From Lachnospira sp900551945 (GTDB taxonomy: Bacteria; Bacillota; Clostridia; Lachnospirales; Lachnospiraceae): DNA of 64,000 nucleotides. Positions 16,198-26,090 of the stretch are shown in pieces. A program made the translations under genes and the position numbers. The notes under the pieces were generated by a model. It did no database searches. It saw only the letters and a list, made by a program, of their open reading frames with translations, and was not told where the DNA came from. The stretch covers positions 10,347-74,346 of the forward strand of contig DBFCCI010000044.1 in assembly GCA_048380335.1 (NCBI GenBank), read 5' to 3'. Position 1 is the first letter of the stretch; each line of letters begins with the position of its first letter.

Positions 16198-17862
16198 ATG
16201 GAAAACGAAGCTGTTTCAAAGAATTTTATTGAACAGATTATAGATAAGGATATAGAAGAAGGTCATTGTAGTAAGGTGGTAACTAGATTTCCACCAGAGC
16301 CTAACGGTTATCTTCATATTGGTCATGCTAAGTCTATACTTTTAAATTATGGGCTTGCAAAGGAATACGATGGTCAGTTTAATTTAAGATTTGATGACAC
16401 TAACCCAACAAAAGAAAAAGAAGAATTTGTTGAGTCAATTAAAGCTGATGTTGAATGGCTTGGTGCTAAGTGGCATGGTGATGTTTTATTTGCTTCAGGA
16501 TATTTTGAAGAAATGTATGAAGCTGCTGTAAAGCTTATTAAAAAGGGAAAGGCTTATGTCTGTGACCTTACAGCAGAGCAGATAAGAGAATACAGAGGAA
16601 CACTTACAGAACCGGGCAAGGAAAGTCCATATAGAAATCGTTCAGTTGAAGAAAATCTTGAACTTTTTGAAAATATGAAAAATGGTAAGTATGCAGATGG
16701 TGAAAAGGTTTTAAGAGCTAAGATTGATATGGCTTCACCTAACATTAATATGAGAGACCCTGTTATATATAGAGTTGCACATATTTCTCATCATAGAACA
16801 GGAGATAAGTGGTGTATTTATCCTATGTATGATTTTGCACACCCTATTGAAGATGCAACAGAGGGTGTAACTCATTCTATTTGTACACTTGAATTTGAAG
16901 ACCACAGACCTCTTTATGATTGGGTTGTAAGGGAAGTTGGATATGAAAATCCACCAAAGCAGATTGAATTTGCAAAGCTCTATCTTAATAATGTTGTAAC
17001 AGGTAAGAGATATATAAAGAAGCTTGTTGAAGATGGAATTGTTGATGGTTGGGATGACCCACGTCTTGTTTCTATTGCAGCATTGAGAAGAAGAGGTTTT
17101 ACACCTGAGTCAATTAAGATGTTTGTTGACCTTGTTGGTGTAACAAAGAGTCAAGGTGCTGTAGAGTACCCAATGCTTGAATATTGTATAAGAGAAGACC
17201 TTAAGTTAAAGGCTAAGAGAATGATGGCAGTACTTGACCCCGTTAAGTTAATTATTGATAATTATCCAGAGGGTCAAGTGGAATATATGGAAGTACCTAA
17301 TAATCAGGAAAATCCAGAACTTGGAGTAAGAAAAGTACCATTTACTAAGGAACTTTATATTGAAAGAGAAGACTTTATGGAAGAACCACCTAAGAAATAT
17401 TTTAGACTTTTCCCTGGCAATGAAGTACGTCTTATGAATGCTTATTTTGTAACTTGTGTTGATTATAAGAAAGATGAAAATGGCAATATTACAGAAATTC
17501 ACTGTACTTATGACCCAGAAACAAGAGGTGGCAACTTTACAGGCCGCAAGGTTAAAGGAACAATTCACTGGGTTTCAGCAACAGAAGGTGTTAAGGTAAA
17601 GACTCGTCTTTATGAAAATATTGTTGATGAAGAAAAGGGAGTTTATAACGAAGAAGATGGTTCAATTAATGTTAATCCTAACTCACTTACAGTAGTTGAA
17701 GCTTGTTATGTTGAACCTGAACTTGCTAAGGCACAGCCACAAGATAAGTTCCAGTTTGTAAGAAATGGATATTTCTGTGCTGATTTAAAGGACTCAAAGC
17801 AAGGAGAGCCTGTATTTAATAGAATTGTATCCCTTAAGAGTTCATTTAAGCTTCCTAAGTAA
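16198..17862 (+). CDS. glnS: Glutaminyl-tRNA synthetase
   Basis: This class I aminoacyl-tRNA synthetase charges tRNA-Gln directly with glutamine. The HIGH motif is in PEPNGYLHIGHAKS (about residue 40), and the KMSKS-equivalent is VVTGKRYIKKLV, a form seen in clostridial GlnRS. The C-terminal anticodon-binding beta-barrels are complete (554 aa in all). The discriminating region DWVVREVGYENPPKQIEF is typical of GlnRS rather than GluRS. It is a single-gene unit with its own promoter and terminator. Confidence 0.95.
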   Translation: MENEAVSKNFIEQIIDKDIEEGHCSKVVTRFPPEPNGYLHIGHAKSILLNYGLAKEYDGQFNLRFDDTNPTKEKEEFVESIKADVEWLGAKWHGDVLFASGYFEEMYEAAVKLIKKGKAYVCDLTAEQIREYRGTLTEPGKESPYRNRSVEENLELFENMKNGKYADGEKVLRAKIDMASPNINMRDPVIYRVAHISHHRTGDKWCIYPMYDFAHPIEDATEGVTHSICTLEFEDHRPLYDWVVREVGYENPPKQIEFAKLYLNNVVTGKRYIKKLVEDGIVDGWDDPRLVSIAALRRRGFTPESIKMFVDLVGVTKSQGAVEYPMLEYCIREDLKLKAKRMMAVLDPVKLIIDNYPEGQVEYMEVPNNQENPELGVRKVPFTKELYIEREDFMEEPPKKYFRLFPGNEVRLMNAYFVTCVDYKKDENGNITEIHCTYDPETRGGNFTGRKVKGTIHWVSATEGVKVKTRLYENIVDEEKGVYNEEDGSINVNPNSLTVVEACYVEPELAKAQPQDKFQFVRNGYFCADLKDSKQGEPVFNRIVSLKSSFKLPK

Positions 17863-17876
17863 TGTTATAACACTAT

Positions 17877-17934
17877 CAAGCAATTTCCTATTTATTGATT
17901 AACTAATAAAGGTCGGTTATTAGGAGATTGCTTG
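17877..17934 (+). terminator. Intrinsic terminator of glnS
   Basis: CAAGCAATTTCCTA pairs with TAGGAGATTGCTTG around a loop of about 30 nt. The tail is only mildly T-rich. Confidence 0.6.
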
Positions 17935-17986
17935 TATTTAAAAGAAGTAAAATTTTTCTGATAAATAAAGTTATAAGCAATTATTA

Positions 17987-18009
17987 AAGCAGATTGCAAA
18001 TATCTGCTT
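17987..18009. repeat. 23-bp palindromic motif, best copy
   Basis: The arms AAGCAGAT and ATCTGCTT are perfectly complementary around a 7-nt TGCAAAT centre. This is the cleanest of about six copies in the window. Confidence 0.5.
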
Positions 18010-18112
18010 CACCTGCCTAATTAGTTTTTGTAATGATATGGGGAATATGTAAGTGGCTGGCTGTAATGTGTAGCAATTGTGCGTTTGCAAAATAAGACTA
18101 TGGGTGGATTTC

Positions 18113-18913
18113 ATGGAAGATAAAAACATAAAAGAAGAAGCATCGTATATATATGACAAGAATATAAAGTGTCCAGTGTGTGATAAAAAATTCATAACCT
18201 CTCAAGTAAAAACTGGAAAAACAAGGTTTATGGGTTCAGATGATGACTTAAGACCTAGATATTTGAATATAGATACAATAAAGTATGATGTATGTATGTG
18301 TCCTTATTGTGGATATGCAGCAGTAATGAGAGATTATGAAAATGTATCAGAAAATCAACGAAAAGTATTAAGAGCAAAAATTGGCAATAAATATAATGCG
18401 ATGATGATAGACACAGGGGTATATTCCTATGATACTGCTATAAGGCGATATAAAATGGCACTTCTTACGGCAACTGTAAAGCCCTCAAAGCTAAGTGAAG
18501 CATCATATCTTTGTCTTAAACTTTCTTGGTTATATAAGGGGAAGATAGAAGCTATTCAGTCGGGATAGGAACAAGGAACAGAAGCAGACATTGAAAAATG
18601 TCAAAATAACATTAATAAATATGAAAATATTGCATATAACGGATTTAAAGAAGCTCTGCTTTCAGAATTTCCACCTATATGTGGAATGAATGAAGTAACT
18701 GTTAATCTTTTAATGGCAGTTCTTGGAAATGAATGTAAAGATTATACTTATGCAAAGAAATTTGCATTTATGGTTGTAAGTTCAAGAAGTACGACACAAA
18801 AAACAAAAGAAAAGGCAAGGAATATAATTGAAGATATAAAGCGAAAACAGAAAGAAGAAGGTATTAGTGATGAACCTTTAGAAGATGATGATTCTGTTGA
18901 AAATAATCAATAG
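18113..18913 (+). pseudogene. DUF2225-family protein gene with in-frame TAG
   Basis: The reading frame encodes a DUF2225 (COG1655) protein with two N-terminal CxxC pairs (KCPVCDKKF and MCPYCGYAAV) and an alpha-helical repeat C-terminal half. It is cut by a single TAG at 18566-18568, after LYKGKIEAIQSG. The same frame continues without another stop through EQGTEADIEKCQNN to 18913. That continuation is clearly the second half of the same protein: it keeps amino-acid-like composition and the acidic tail EPLEDDDSVENNQ. A sequencing error, a recent nonsense mutation or stop readthrough would all explain it. The start is the ATG after GGGTGGA. LtaS-like follows 41 nt later. Confidence 0.75.
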
Positions 18914-18954
18914 CGGATTATATTAAAATTTAAAAATAAAAAGTAGGTAATGTT

Positions 18955-20937
18955 ATGGAAACGATAAAAGTATATTGCAAAAGACTTTGGAAATACGACT
19001 TTGTTCATACAATAGTATATTCGGTTTTGCTTAATATGATTATTGAATGCCTTAACAGAAGAAGTTTAATCGGATTAGTATATATATTTACTAATCCGGT
19101 TATCTTTTTATACAATACAGTAATTATATTATTGACAATGTCAATTGCACTTTTATTTAAAAGAAAAATATTTGTGTATGGAATTGTAAGTTTTTTATGG
19201 CTTTTATTAGCGGTGACTAACTTTATTATACTTTCACTTAGAAAGACTCCTTTTACAGCAATGGACATATATCTTATAAATGATGCTGTAAAAGTAGTTC
19301 CGACATATTTAAGTGTATTTAAGTTAGTGCTTATTGGTATAGGTCTTTTTATTTGTCTATGTGGACTTATTTTTTTATTTATAAAAGCACCAAAATGCAA
19401 AGATAAAATTAATTATTCTTATTCGATATTAAGAATAGGTGTGACAGCAGGTTTGCTTTATTATCTTACGACTGTTTTTGTATCAAATGATATACTCAGT
19501 AAGAACTTTGGAAATCTTGCTAATGCTTATAAAACTTATGGATTTGCATATTGCTTTTCATGTAGTGTAGTAGGCAGAGGAATAAGTAAAGAGGACGAAT
19601 ACTCAACTGAATATATGTCAACTTTAAAAGAAACTCTTGATGATAATGCAATGCTTGATGATGGAGAAGTTATTAATTCAAAGCAACGACCTAATATAAT
19701 ATTTTTACAGCTTGAGTCATTTTTTGACCCAAATCTTGTAAAGGACATATCACTTTCAGAAAATCCTGTCCCCGTTTTTGAGCAATTGTATAGTGAGTAT
19801 TCTTCAGGGTTTTTAAGTGTGCCAGTGTTTGGTGCAGGAACAGCGAATACAGAATTTGAAGTGCAGACAGGTATGAACATGGATGATTTTGGACCGGGGG
19901 AATATCCATATGAAACTATTTTACAAACGAAAGTATGTGAGTCAGTTGCTTATGATTTGAGTGAGCTAGGTTATACAACACATGCACTACATAACAACTA
20001 TGGAACATTTTATGATAGAAACAGGATATTTTCACATCTAGGATATGATACATTTACTTCAATTGAGTATATGGAAAATGTTACATTTACGCCTATGGGT
20101 TGGGCAAAAGATAGTATTTTGACAGGTCAAATACAAAAAATCTTAGATTCAACAGAAGGGTCTGACTATATATATGCAATATCAGTTCAAGGTCATGGAG
20201 ATTATCCGTCAGAATTACCAACAGGATATACTCCTTCAATAAAAATTAACAATTTTTTTGACAAAGAAAAACAAACAGCTTTTGAGTATTATGTCAATCA
20301 GATTAAAGAAATGGATGATTTTATTAAAGAACTTACTGATTATCTTTCACAAAGAGATGAACAGACGGTGCTTGTAATGTATGGCGACCATCTTCCCGGG
20401 TTTGAATTTGACGATAATGAGCTTGTTAATGGAAATATTTATCAGACACAATACATTATTTGGAATAATTTTGGAATGAGTGTCAAGAATAAAGACATGG
20501 AAGCTTATCAACTGTCATCTTATGTTTTAGAACAGTTAGGTATAACTAATGGATATGTTAATAGATTTCACCAACAACAAAAAGATACACAGGATTATCT
20601 TAAGAATTTGAAAATACTTGAATACGATATGTTATATGGCAATTGTGACATTTATGGCGGAAAAATGCCATTTCTTGCCACTAATCTTTATATGGGAACA
20701 GAAGACATAATTATAAATCAAGTGTATAATTCAATGAATAGTATATTTATTGAGGGAGAGCATTTTAATAATTATAGTGCAGTTCTTATAAATGATATTG
20801 AATGTGAGTTTGAAGTTGTTGACAGCACTTTGATAAAAGTTAAAGATAAACAATTAAAGACAGGTGATGTGGTATCAGTGATACAACGTGGAAAAGACCT
20901 TGTTGAACTTAGTAGAGTTTATAAAGAATATGATTAA
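18955..20937 (+). CDS. LtaS-family membrane sulfatase (phosphoglycerol transferase)
   Basis: This 660-aa protein has five hydrophobic segments in the first 200 residues, then an extracellular alkaline-phosphatase-fold domain. Metal-binding Glu is in IFLQLESFFD, the nucleophile Thr in FGAGTANTEFEV, and the metal Asp/His in MYGDHLPG. These match lipoteichoic-acid synthase and related enzymes that transfer glycerol phosphate from phosphatidylglycerol. An extra C-terminal beta domain of about 90 residues (after residue 565) looks Ig-like (IPT/TIG-type) and is not part of S. aureus LtaS. The gene is just downstream of the broken DUF2225 gene and may share its transcript. The polymer made is not certain. 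Confidence 0.85.
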   Translation: METIKVYCKRLWKYDFVHTIVYSVLLNMIIECLNRRSLIGLVYIFTNPVIFLYNTVIILLTMSIALLFKRKIFVYGIVSFLWLLLAVTNFIILSLRKTPFTAMDIYLINDAVKVVPTYLSVFKLVLIGIGLFICLCGLIFLFIKAPKCKDKINYSYSILRIGVTAGLLYYLTTVFVSNDILSKNFGNLANAYKTYGFAYCFSCSVVGRGISKEDEYSTEYMSTLKETLDDNAMLDDGEVINSKQRPNIIFLQLESFFDPNLVKDISLSENPVPVFEQLYSEYSSGFLSVPVFGAGTANTEFEVQTGMNMDDFGPGEYPYETILQTKVCESVAYDLSELGYTTHALHNNYGTFYDRNRIFSHLGYDTFTSIEYMENVTFTPMGWAKDSILTGQIQKILDSTEGSDYIYAISVQGHGDYPSELPTGYTPSIKINNFFDKEKQTAFEYYVNQIKEMDDFIKELTDYLSQRDEQTVLVMYGDHLPGFEFDDNELVNGNIYQTQYIIWNNFGMSVKNKDMEAYQLSSYVLEQLGITNGYVNRFHQQQKDTQDYLKNLKILEYDMLYGNCDIYGGKMPFLATNLYMGTEDIIINQVYNSMNSIFIEGEHFNNYSAVLINDIECEFEVVDSTLIKVKDKQLKTGDVVSVIQRGKDLVELSRVYKEYD

Positions 20938-21006
20938 TAAGTGATAGAATAAGATAACAAAAGTACTTAAGATGTGGGGAAATGGAATTTCTATAATTTA
21001 ATTTTA

Positions 21007-21035
21007 TTGACAATTCTAATAGTAAATGTTAATAT
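21007..21035 (+). promoter_or_regulatory. Predicted promoter of the cold-shock gene
   Basis: TTGACA and TATAAT-like TAATAT are separated by 17 nt. A small stem, GGTGTTGCACACC, lies in the short leader just before the RBS. Confidence 0.65.
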
Positions 21036-21079
21036 TGAATTGGTGTTGCACACCGCATATTTTTTTGGAGGTACTAAAA

Positions 21080-21277
21080 ATGAAAGGTACAGTAAAATGG
21101 TTTAACAATCAGAAGGGTTACGGCTTTATTAGCGATGAACAGGGTAATGATGTATTCGTACATTATTCAGGTCTTAACATGGAAGGCTTCAAGTCTTTAG
21201 AAGAAGGCGCTCAGGTTGAATTTGACGTAACAGAAGGAGCTAAAGGACCACAGGCTACTAACGTAACAAAGTTATAA
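21080..21277 (+). CDS. Cold-shock protein
   Basis: This 65-aa protein is a single cold-shock domain. The RNA-binding motifs are clear: KWFNNQKGYGFI (RNP1) and VFVHYSGL (RNP2). It binds single-stranded RNA or DNA and acts as an RNA chaperone. The start at 21080 follows a GGAGG. An in-frame upstream ATG at 21026 would add a non-family extension. Whether it is cold-induced cannot be seen; the leader is short (about 40 nt) compared with E. coli cspA. Confidence 0.95.
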   Translation: MKGTVKWFNNQKGYGFISDEQGNDVFVHYSGLNMEGFKSLEEGAQVEFDVTEGAKGPQATNVTKL

Positions 21278-21362
21278 TCGCAATTTTTTTCAGTGTGCCT
21301 TTTTAAATATACAATTTAGTTATTAAAAAAGATATATTGTTTACAATTAAGATTATGAGGGA

Positions 21363-21391
21363 GCAGCTACATTTTTTGTGGCTGCTTTTTG
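21363..21391 (+). terminator. Intrinsic terminator of the cold-shock gene
   Basis: GCAGCTAC pairs with GTGGCTGC around a short T-rich loop, with TTTTT after it. Confidence 0.8.
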
Positions 21392-21430
21392 TGGCTATTT
21401 TACAATAAAATAAAATGACAAGGAGGGTTT

Positions 21431-22267
21431 ATGGGAGACTTTGATATGACACAGACACTTCCTTCAGGGCTTTCACCTATGATTACGGCTGGAGGAATAT
21501 TATTACTGTCTGTATTTATTGTATTTATTATTGTTACCATAAAAAGATGGCATGGTAGATTTATGCCAATACTTCTTGGTGCAGTAGCATATCTTATTTT
21601 TACGTTTGTATTTACTAATATGCTTATTTCACTTCTTATGCTTGCACCGGGAATTGATAATGTATTTACAAATAATCCGATGACGTATACAATAGTATAT
21701 TATATTGTTGCAACAGTTGGATTTACAATTGCAAGACTTATTGTTGGATATATGCTTAAGGACAGGTTTGAAAGAGAAGGCGATATCTATATGGCAGGTA
21801 TTGGTCTTGGCATAGGGGATAGCTTTTTGTATGGACTTACAAGTATTACATATCTTACTTGGTGTACAGCAATTAATTCCGCTGGTATGGAAAGCACACT
21901 TAACGATGCTTTAAGTGGTGCGTCACAAGAAACAATTGACCAGACGCTTGAAATGGTATCAACACTTGTTACAACACCTCCTGTATTATGGCTTTTATTA
22001 GGAATTAGCTGTGCATTAGATGTTGTACTTGGCATTGTTATTATGAATGTTATATTTGGAGCTGTAAAAAATGATTTACCTAAATGGGTGATAGGTCTTA
22101 CAATGGGGGCGCATTTTATTAATGCACTAGCTTTTCAGTTGTACGACTCACAGTCACTTACTAGTATTTTAATCTTTTTTGGAATAAAGTTAATTGTATT
22201 TGCAATATTGGTTTATTACTTGTGGAATATGTGTCGTGGGAAAATAGTTTATGACGAAAGTAAATAA
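21431..22267 (+). CDS. Polytopic membrane protein, possibly YhfC-like
   Basis: This 278-aa protein has about seven hydrophobic segments. The layout, with MAGIGLGIGDSFLYGL in the middle, is reminiscent of the YhfC family (PF10086) of putative intramembrane metalloproteases. The His and Glu expected in that loop (GHGxxE in YhfC) are not present, so any enzymatic role is doubtful. AAGGAGG lies 5 nt before the ATG. It overlaps the next gene by 17 nt, so the two are translationally linked, and it may serve the P-type ATPase. Confidence 0.6.
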   Translation: MGDFDMTQTLPSGLSPMITAGGILLLSVFIVFIIVTIKRWHGRFMPILLGAVAYLIFTFVFTNMLISLLMLAPGIDNVFTNNPMTYTIVYYIVATVGFTIARLIVGYMLKDRFEREGDIYMAGIGLGIGDSFLYGLTSITYLTWCTAINSAGMESTLNDALSGASQETIDQTLEMVSTLVTTPPVLWLLLGISCALDVVLGIVIMNVIFGAVKNDLPKWVIGLTMGAHFINALAFQLYDSQSLTSILIFFGIKLIVFAILVYYLWNMCRGKIVYDESK

Positions 22268-24686
22268 ATTTAAAAATATAAGTTCAAATAAAATAAACAA
22301 TGATTATGAAGAAATAAAATTAACAGATAAGCTTATAAGTGAAGGTCTGTCCTTAAGTGAGGTCAGACACTTTACTGAGCTTGGACTTGTAAATGAAGCA
22401 GTAAAAAACCAATCAAAAAGTATTGGTCAGATTATTGCAAGTAATGTATTTACATATTTTAATTTAATATTTGCAATATTCGCTTTATTGCTCATTTTTG
22501 TAAGGTCATATGAAAATATGACCTTTTTGCCTATAATTATATGGAATATTCTTATCGGTATAATTCAAGAAATACGTTCAAAGCGAGTGCTTGATAGACT
22601 TACTCTTATTAGTCAGCCAATGACAGAAGTATTAAGGGGTGGTACTGTTTATACAATACCATCTGAGAATTTAGTAAGGTCAGATGTCTGCTTTTTTAGT
22701 GCAGGCGGTCAGATATGTGCAGACGCAGTTGTAGTTGAGGGAAGTGTAAGAGTTAATGAGTCGCTTATTACAGGTGAAGCCGATGAGATAATTAAACAAA
22801 AAGGCGACAAGTTGTTTTCGGGAAGTTTTGTTGTATCTGGAAAATGTAAAGCAGTCCTTGAAAAAGTAGGGCTTAATTCTTATGCTTCAAAGCTTGCACT
22901 AGAAGCAAAAGCTTCAAGGAAACATCAGCAAACAGAAATGATGAAATCGCTTAATAAGCTTGTTGAGATTATAGGAATACTCATTATTCCTATTGGTATT
23001 ATAATGTTTGTACAAGAATACTTTTTTATGGGGATATCCTTAAAAGATAGTGTTGTTGCTGTTATAGCAGCTCTTGTCGGTATGATACCAGAAGGCTTAT
23101 ATCTGCTTGCGAGTGTAGCCCTTGTTGTAAGTGTTATGCGACTTGGAAAGAAAAATGTTGTAGTACATGAAATGGTATGTGTTGAAACACTTGCAAGAGT
23201 TAATGTACTTTGCGTTGATAAGACAGGAACAATTACGAAAAATAAAATGGCTGTACAGCAGATTATGCCGCTTGAGAATAGTAAGAACTTAGATAAGTCA
23301 TTACATGAGTTAATTGGTAATGTTGTTAATAATCTCGATTCTGACAATGTGACAATGAAAACTTTAAAAGAATATTTTGAAAATTCTGACTATGAAAAAG
23401 CACAGGCAGTATGTCCATTTTCTTCGGAAATAAAGTACAGTGGAGCAGTATTTAATAATGTGGCTTATGTAATTGGTGCGCCTGAAAAGCTTCTCCTTAA
23501 TAAATATGCTGAATATGAAAATGAAATACAACAGTTTGCAAAAGCTGGGGCAAGAGTACTTATCTTTGGAAGATATGAAAAAAAGCTTGATGGAAAGCCA
23601 CTTGTAGAGCCAGTTGTGCCTTATGCTATGATAGTACTTGACAATCCTATAAGACAAGAAGCAAGGGAAACATTCGACTACTTTGAAAAACAAGGTGTTG
23701 AGATAAAGGTTATCTCAGGTGATAATCCATTAACAGTGTCTAATGTTGCTAAAAAAGCAGGTATTACTAACGCTGAAAATTATATAGACGCAACTGAGCT
23801 TGATACTGATGAGAAAATTGCAATGGCTGTAAGTAAATATGCAGTATTTGGTCGAGTTCAGCCAGAACAGAAAAAGAAAATTGTAGATACTTTAAAAAAT
23901 ATGAAAAAAGTGGTTGCTATGACAGGAGATGGAGTTAATGATGTGTTGGCGTTAAAGAGTGCTGATTGTAGTATAGCTATGGCATCTGGAAGTGAAGCAG
24001 CTTCAAATGCTTCACAAATAGTTCTGCTTGATTCTAACTTTGCTTGTATGCCATCTGTAGTGTTAGAAGGAAGACGAGTTGTTAATAATATTCAAAGGGC
24101 AGCTTCGCTATTTCTTGTAAAAAATATTTTTTCTATGCTTATGGCATTGTTTTCAATAATAACTCTTAGTAAATATCCTTTATATCCAACACAGCTTTCA
24201 CTTTTAGGAGCATTTACAATAGGTATTCCTGCGTTTTTCTTGGCATTACAGCCTAATAAGAGCATAATTAAGGGTGATTTCTTAAAAAATGTCTTTATAA
24301 AAGCCTTGCCAGCAGGACTTGCTGATTTTTTTACAGTAGCTGCAGTTGCTACTATGGGAAATATAAAGGATATTCCACATGACCAACTTTCAACAATAGC
24401 AATACTCGTTCTTGTTTCAGTGGGAATGGCAGCACTCATAAGGATATGCAGACCATTTGACTGGGTAAGAGGTGGTGTGTGTGTGTGTATGGCATTGGGA
24501 GCAACAATAAGTGTATCATTTTTTAAGAAAATGTTTGCAATAGCTTCTCTTAATGGAGAACAGTGGTTGATTACAGTTATTCTTATGTTTATATCAATAA
24601 TTGTGTTTATTGTATGGTGTTTAGTTATAGGATATTTAGAAAAAAATGTACATTTGTATGATAAGTTAAAAAGTAACAAAAGTTAA
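22251..24686 (+). CDS. CtpE-like cation P-type ATPase
   Basis: This 811-aa P-type ATPase has the actuator loop SLITGEADE, the phosphorylation motif CVDKTGTITK (Asp at about 323), and the hinge VVAMTGDGVNDVLALK (about 555). The transmembrane ion-site motif is MIPEGLYLLASVAL. PEGL followed by a non-polar residue and the absence of heavy-metal CPx motifs resemble the CtpE group, whose mycobacterial member takes up calcium. Ion specificity here is inferred only from that likeness. About ten hydrophobic helices are seen. It overlaps the preceding membrane protein gene and is followed 16 nt later by a MATE gene, forming one operon. Confidence 0.85.
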   Translation: MTKVNKFKNISSNKINNDYEEIKLTDKLISEGLSLSEVRHFTELGLVNEAVKNQSKSIGQIIASNVFTYFNLIFAIFALLLIFVRSYENMTFLPIIIWNILIGIIQEIRSKRVLDRLTLISQPMTEVLRGGTVYTIPSENLVRSDVCFFSAGGQICADAVVVEGSVRVNESLITGEADEIIKQKGDKLFSGSFVVSGKCKAVLEKVGLNSYASKLALEAKASRKHQQTEMMKSLNKLVEIIGILIIPIGIIMFVQEYFFMGISLKDSVVAVIAALVGMIPEGLYLLASVALVVSVMRLGKKNVVVHEMVCVETLARVNVLCVDKTGTITKNKMAVQQIMPLENSKNLDKSLHELIGNVVNNLDSDNVTMKTLKEYFENSDYEKAQAVCPFSSEIKYSGAVFNNVAYVIGAPEKLLLNKYAEYENEIQQFAKAGARVLIFGRYEKKLDGKPLVEPVVPYAMIVLDNPIRQEARETFDYFEKQGVEIKVISGDNPLTVSNVAKKAGITNAENYIDATELDTDEKIAMAVSKYAVFGRVQPEQKKKIVDTLKNMKKVVAMTGDGVNDVLALKSADCSIAMASGSEAASNASQIVLLDSNFACMPSVVLEGRRVVNNIQRAASLFLVKNIFSMLMALFSIITLSKYPLYPTQLSLLGAFTIGIPAFFLALQPNKSIIKGDFLKNVFIKALPAGLADFFTVAAVATMGNIKDIPHDQLSTIAILVLVSVGMAALIRICRPFDWVRGGVCVCMALGATISVSFFKKMFAIASLNGEQWLITVILMFISIIVFIVWCLVIGYLEKNVHLYDKLKSNKS

Positions 24687-24701
24687 GAAAGGTTTATATT
24701 T

Positions 24702-26066
24702 ATGAGTGAAAATATTCAAGAAAATAAAATGGGTGTTATGCCAATACCGAAACTATTATTTAATATGGCAATACCTATGGTTGTATCTATGCTTATGCAG
24801 GCACTTTATAATATAGTTGACAGTGCTTTTGTAGGAATGTATAGTACACACGCATTGGAGGCGGTGTCAATTGCATTTCCCATCCAAAATCTTATGATTG
24901 CATTTGCAACGGGTACTGGTGTTGGTATTAATGCGTTGTTGTCAAGGCATTTGGGTGAAAAGAAGTTTGAAGAAGCAGATACGACTGCTAATACAGGTCT
25001 GTTTCTTGCAATATGTAGTTATGCGTTATTTGCTCTTATGGGACTTACGATTGTAAGACCGTTCTTTTCTATGCAGTCAGATATTGCAGAAGTTGTTAAT
25101 TATGGTGAAGAATATCTTACTATAATTCTTTTATGTGGCTTTGGTATATTTGGAGAAATAACAAATGAAAGACTTCTTCAAGCAACAGGAAGAACTGTAT
25201 ATTCAATGATTACACAAGGAACGGGTGCAATTATTAATATAATTTTAGACCCTATTATGATATTTGGTTATTTTGGTATGCCAGCGCTTGGAGTAAAGGG
25301 AGCAGCTATTGCGACTGTAATAGGTCAGTGTGTGGCTTTTGCACTTGCGTTAATATTTAATATTAAGGTTAATAAAGAAATTAATATCAAGGTTTCAAAG
25401 ATATTTAAACCTAAGTTAAAGGAAATTGCTAAAATATATGAAATAGGTATTCCCTCAATTATAATGTCTTCTATTACATCATTTCTTACTGTGGGAATGA
25501 ATTTGATTTTGAAGAAGTTCTCAGAAGATGCTATTACTGTATACGGTGTGTATTTTAAGCTTAATAGTTTTATATTTATGCCCGTCTTTGGTCTTAACAA
25601 TGGTATGGTACCTATTCTTTCATACAATTATGGTGCAAGAAAACCTGACAGAATTAAAAAGACTATTAAGCTTGGTATGAGTTGTGCAGTTGCTTATATG
25701 CTTGTTGGACTTGCTGTATTTGAACTTATTCCTAACAAGCTTCTTATGATATTTAGTGCTAGTGAAAATGTTATGAGTATCGGTGTTGTAGCACTTCGTA
25801 TAATTGGACTTAGTTTTCTTTTTGCAGGTATTGGTATTGTTAGTAGTACTGTATTTCAAGCTATTGGAAATCCTTTACACAGTCTTTTGATATCGGTGTT
25901 ACGACAGCTTGTTATTATTTTGCCAGTGGCGTATCTTTTATCACTTACGGGAAGTGTTGATAATGTATGGTGGTCATATCCTATTGCAGAGGTTGTGTCT
26001 TTTGTGCTTTGTGTGTTGTTTCTTAGGAGAACTTTTAGGAAGCTTCATAAGAGTTTGGGAGAATAG
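24702..26066 (+). CDS. MATE-family efflux transporter
   Basis: This 454-aa protein has about 12 membrane segments in two halves. Typical MATE landmarks are PIPKLLFNMAIPMVVSMLMQ, GTGVGINALLSRHLG in helix 2, and FGLNNGMVPILSYNYGA in the second half. Such transporters export organic cations or toxins in exchange for sodium or protons. It resembles the clostridial MepA-like branch. AGAAAGG precedes the ATG. It is the last gene of the operon with the P-type ATPase; the long family B palindrome ends the transcript. Confidence 0.9.
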   Translation: MSENIQENKMGVMPIPKLLFNMAIPMVVSMLMQALYNIVDSAFVGMYSTHALEAVSIAFPIQNLMIAFATGTGVGINALLSRHLGEKKFEEADTTANTGLFLAICSYALFALMGLTIVRPFFSMQSDIAEVVNYGEEYLTIILLCGFGIFGEITNERLLQATGRTVYSMITQGTGAIINIILDPIMIFGYFGMPALGVKGAAIATVIGQCVAFALALIFNIKVNKEINIKVSKIFKPKLKEIAKIYEIGIPSIIMSSITSFLTVGMNLILKKFSEDAITVYGVYFKLNSFIFMPVFGLNNGMVPILSYNYGARKPDRIKKTIKLGMSCAVAYMLVGLAVFELIPNKLLMIFSASENVMSIGVVALRIIGLSFLFAGIGIVSSTVFQAIGNPLHSLLISVLRQLVIILPVAYLLSLTGSVDNVWWSYPIAEVVSFVLCVLFLRRTFRKLHKSLGE

Positions 26067-26090
26067 ATAATTAATTGTAATATGAAGTTG

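Noticed and set aside
18566..18568. TAG as a pyrrolysine codon
   Set aside because: No pyl genes are visible, the family is not known to use pyrrolysine, and a point mutation is the simpler explanation.
21431..22267. Active YhfC-type intramembrane protease
   Set aside because: The expected His and Glu in the central loop are missing, so I kept only a structural likeness.
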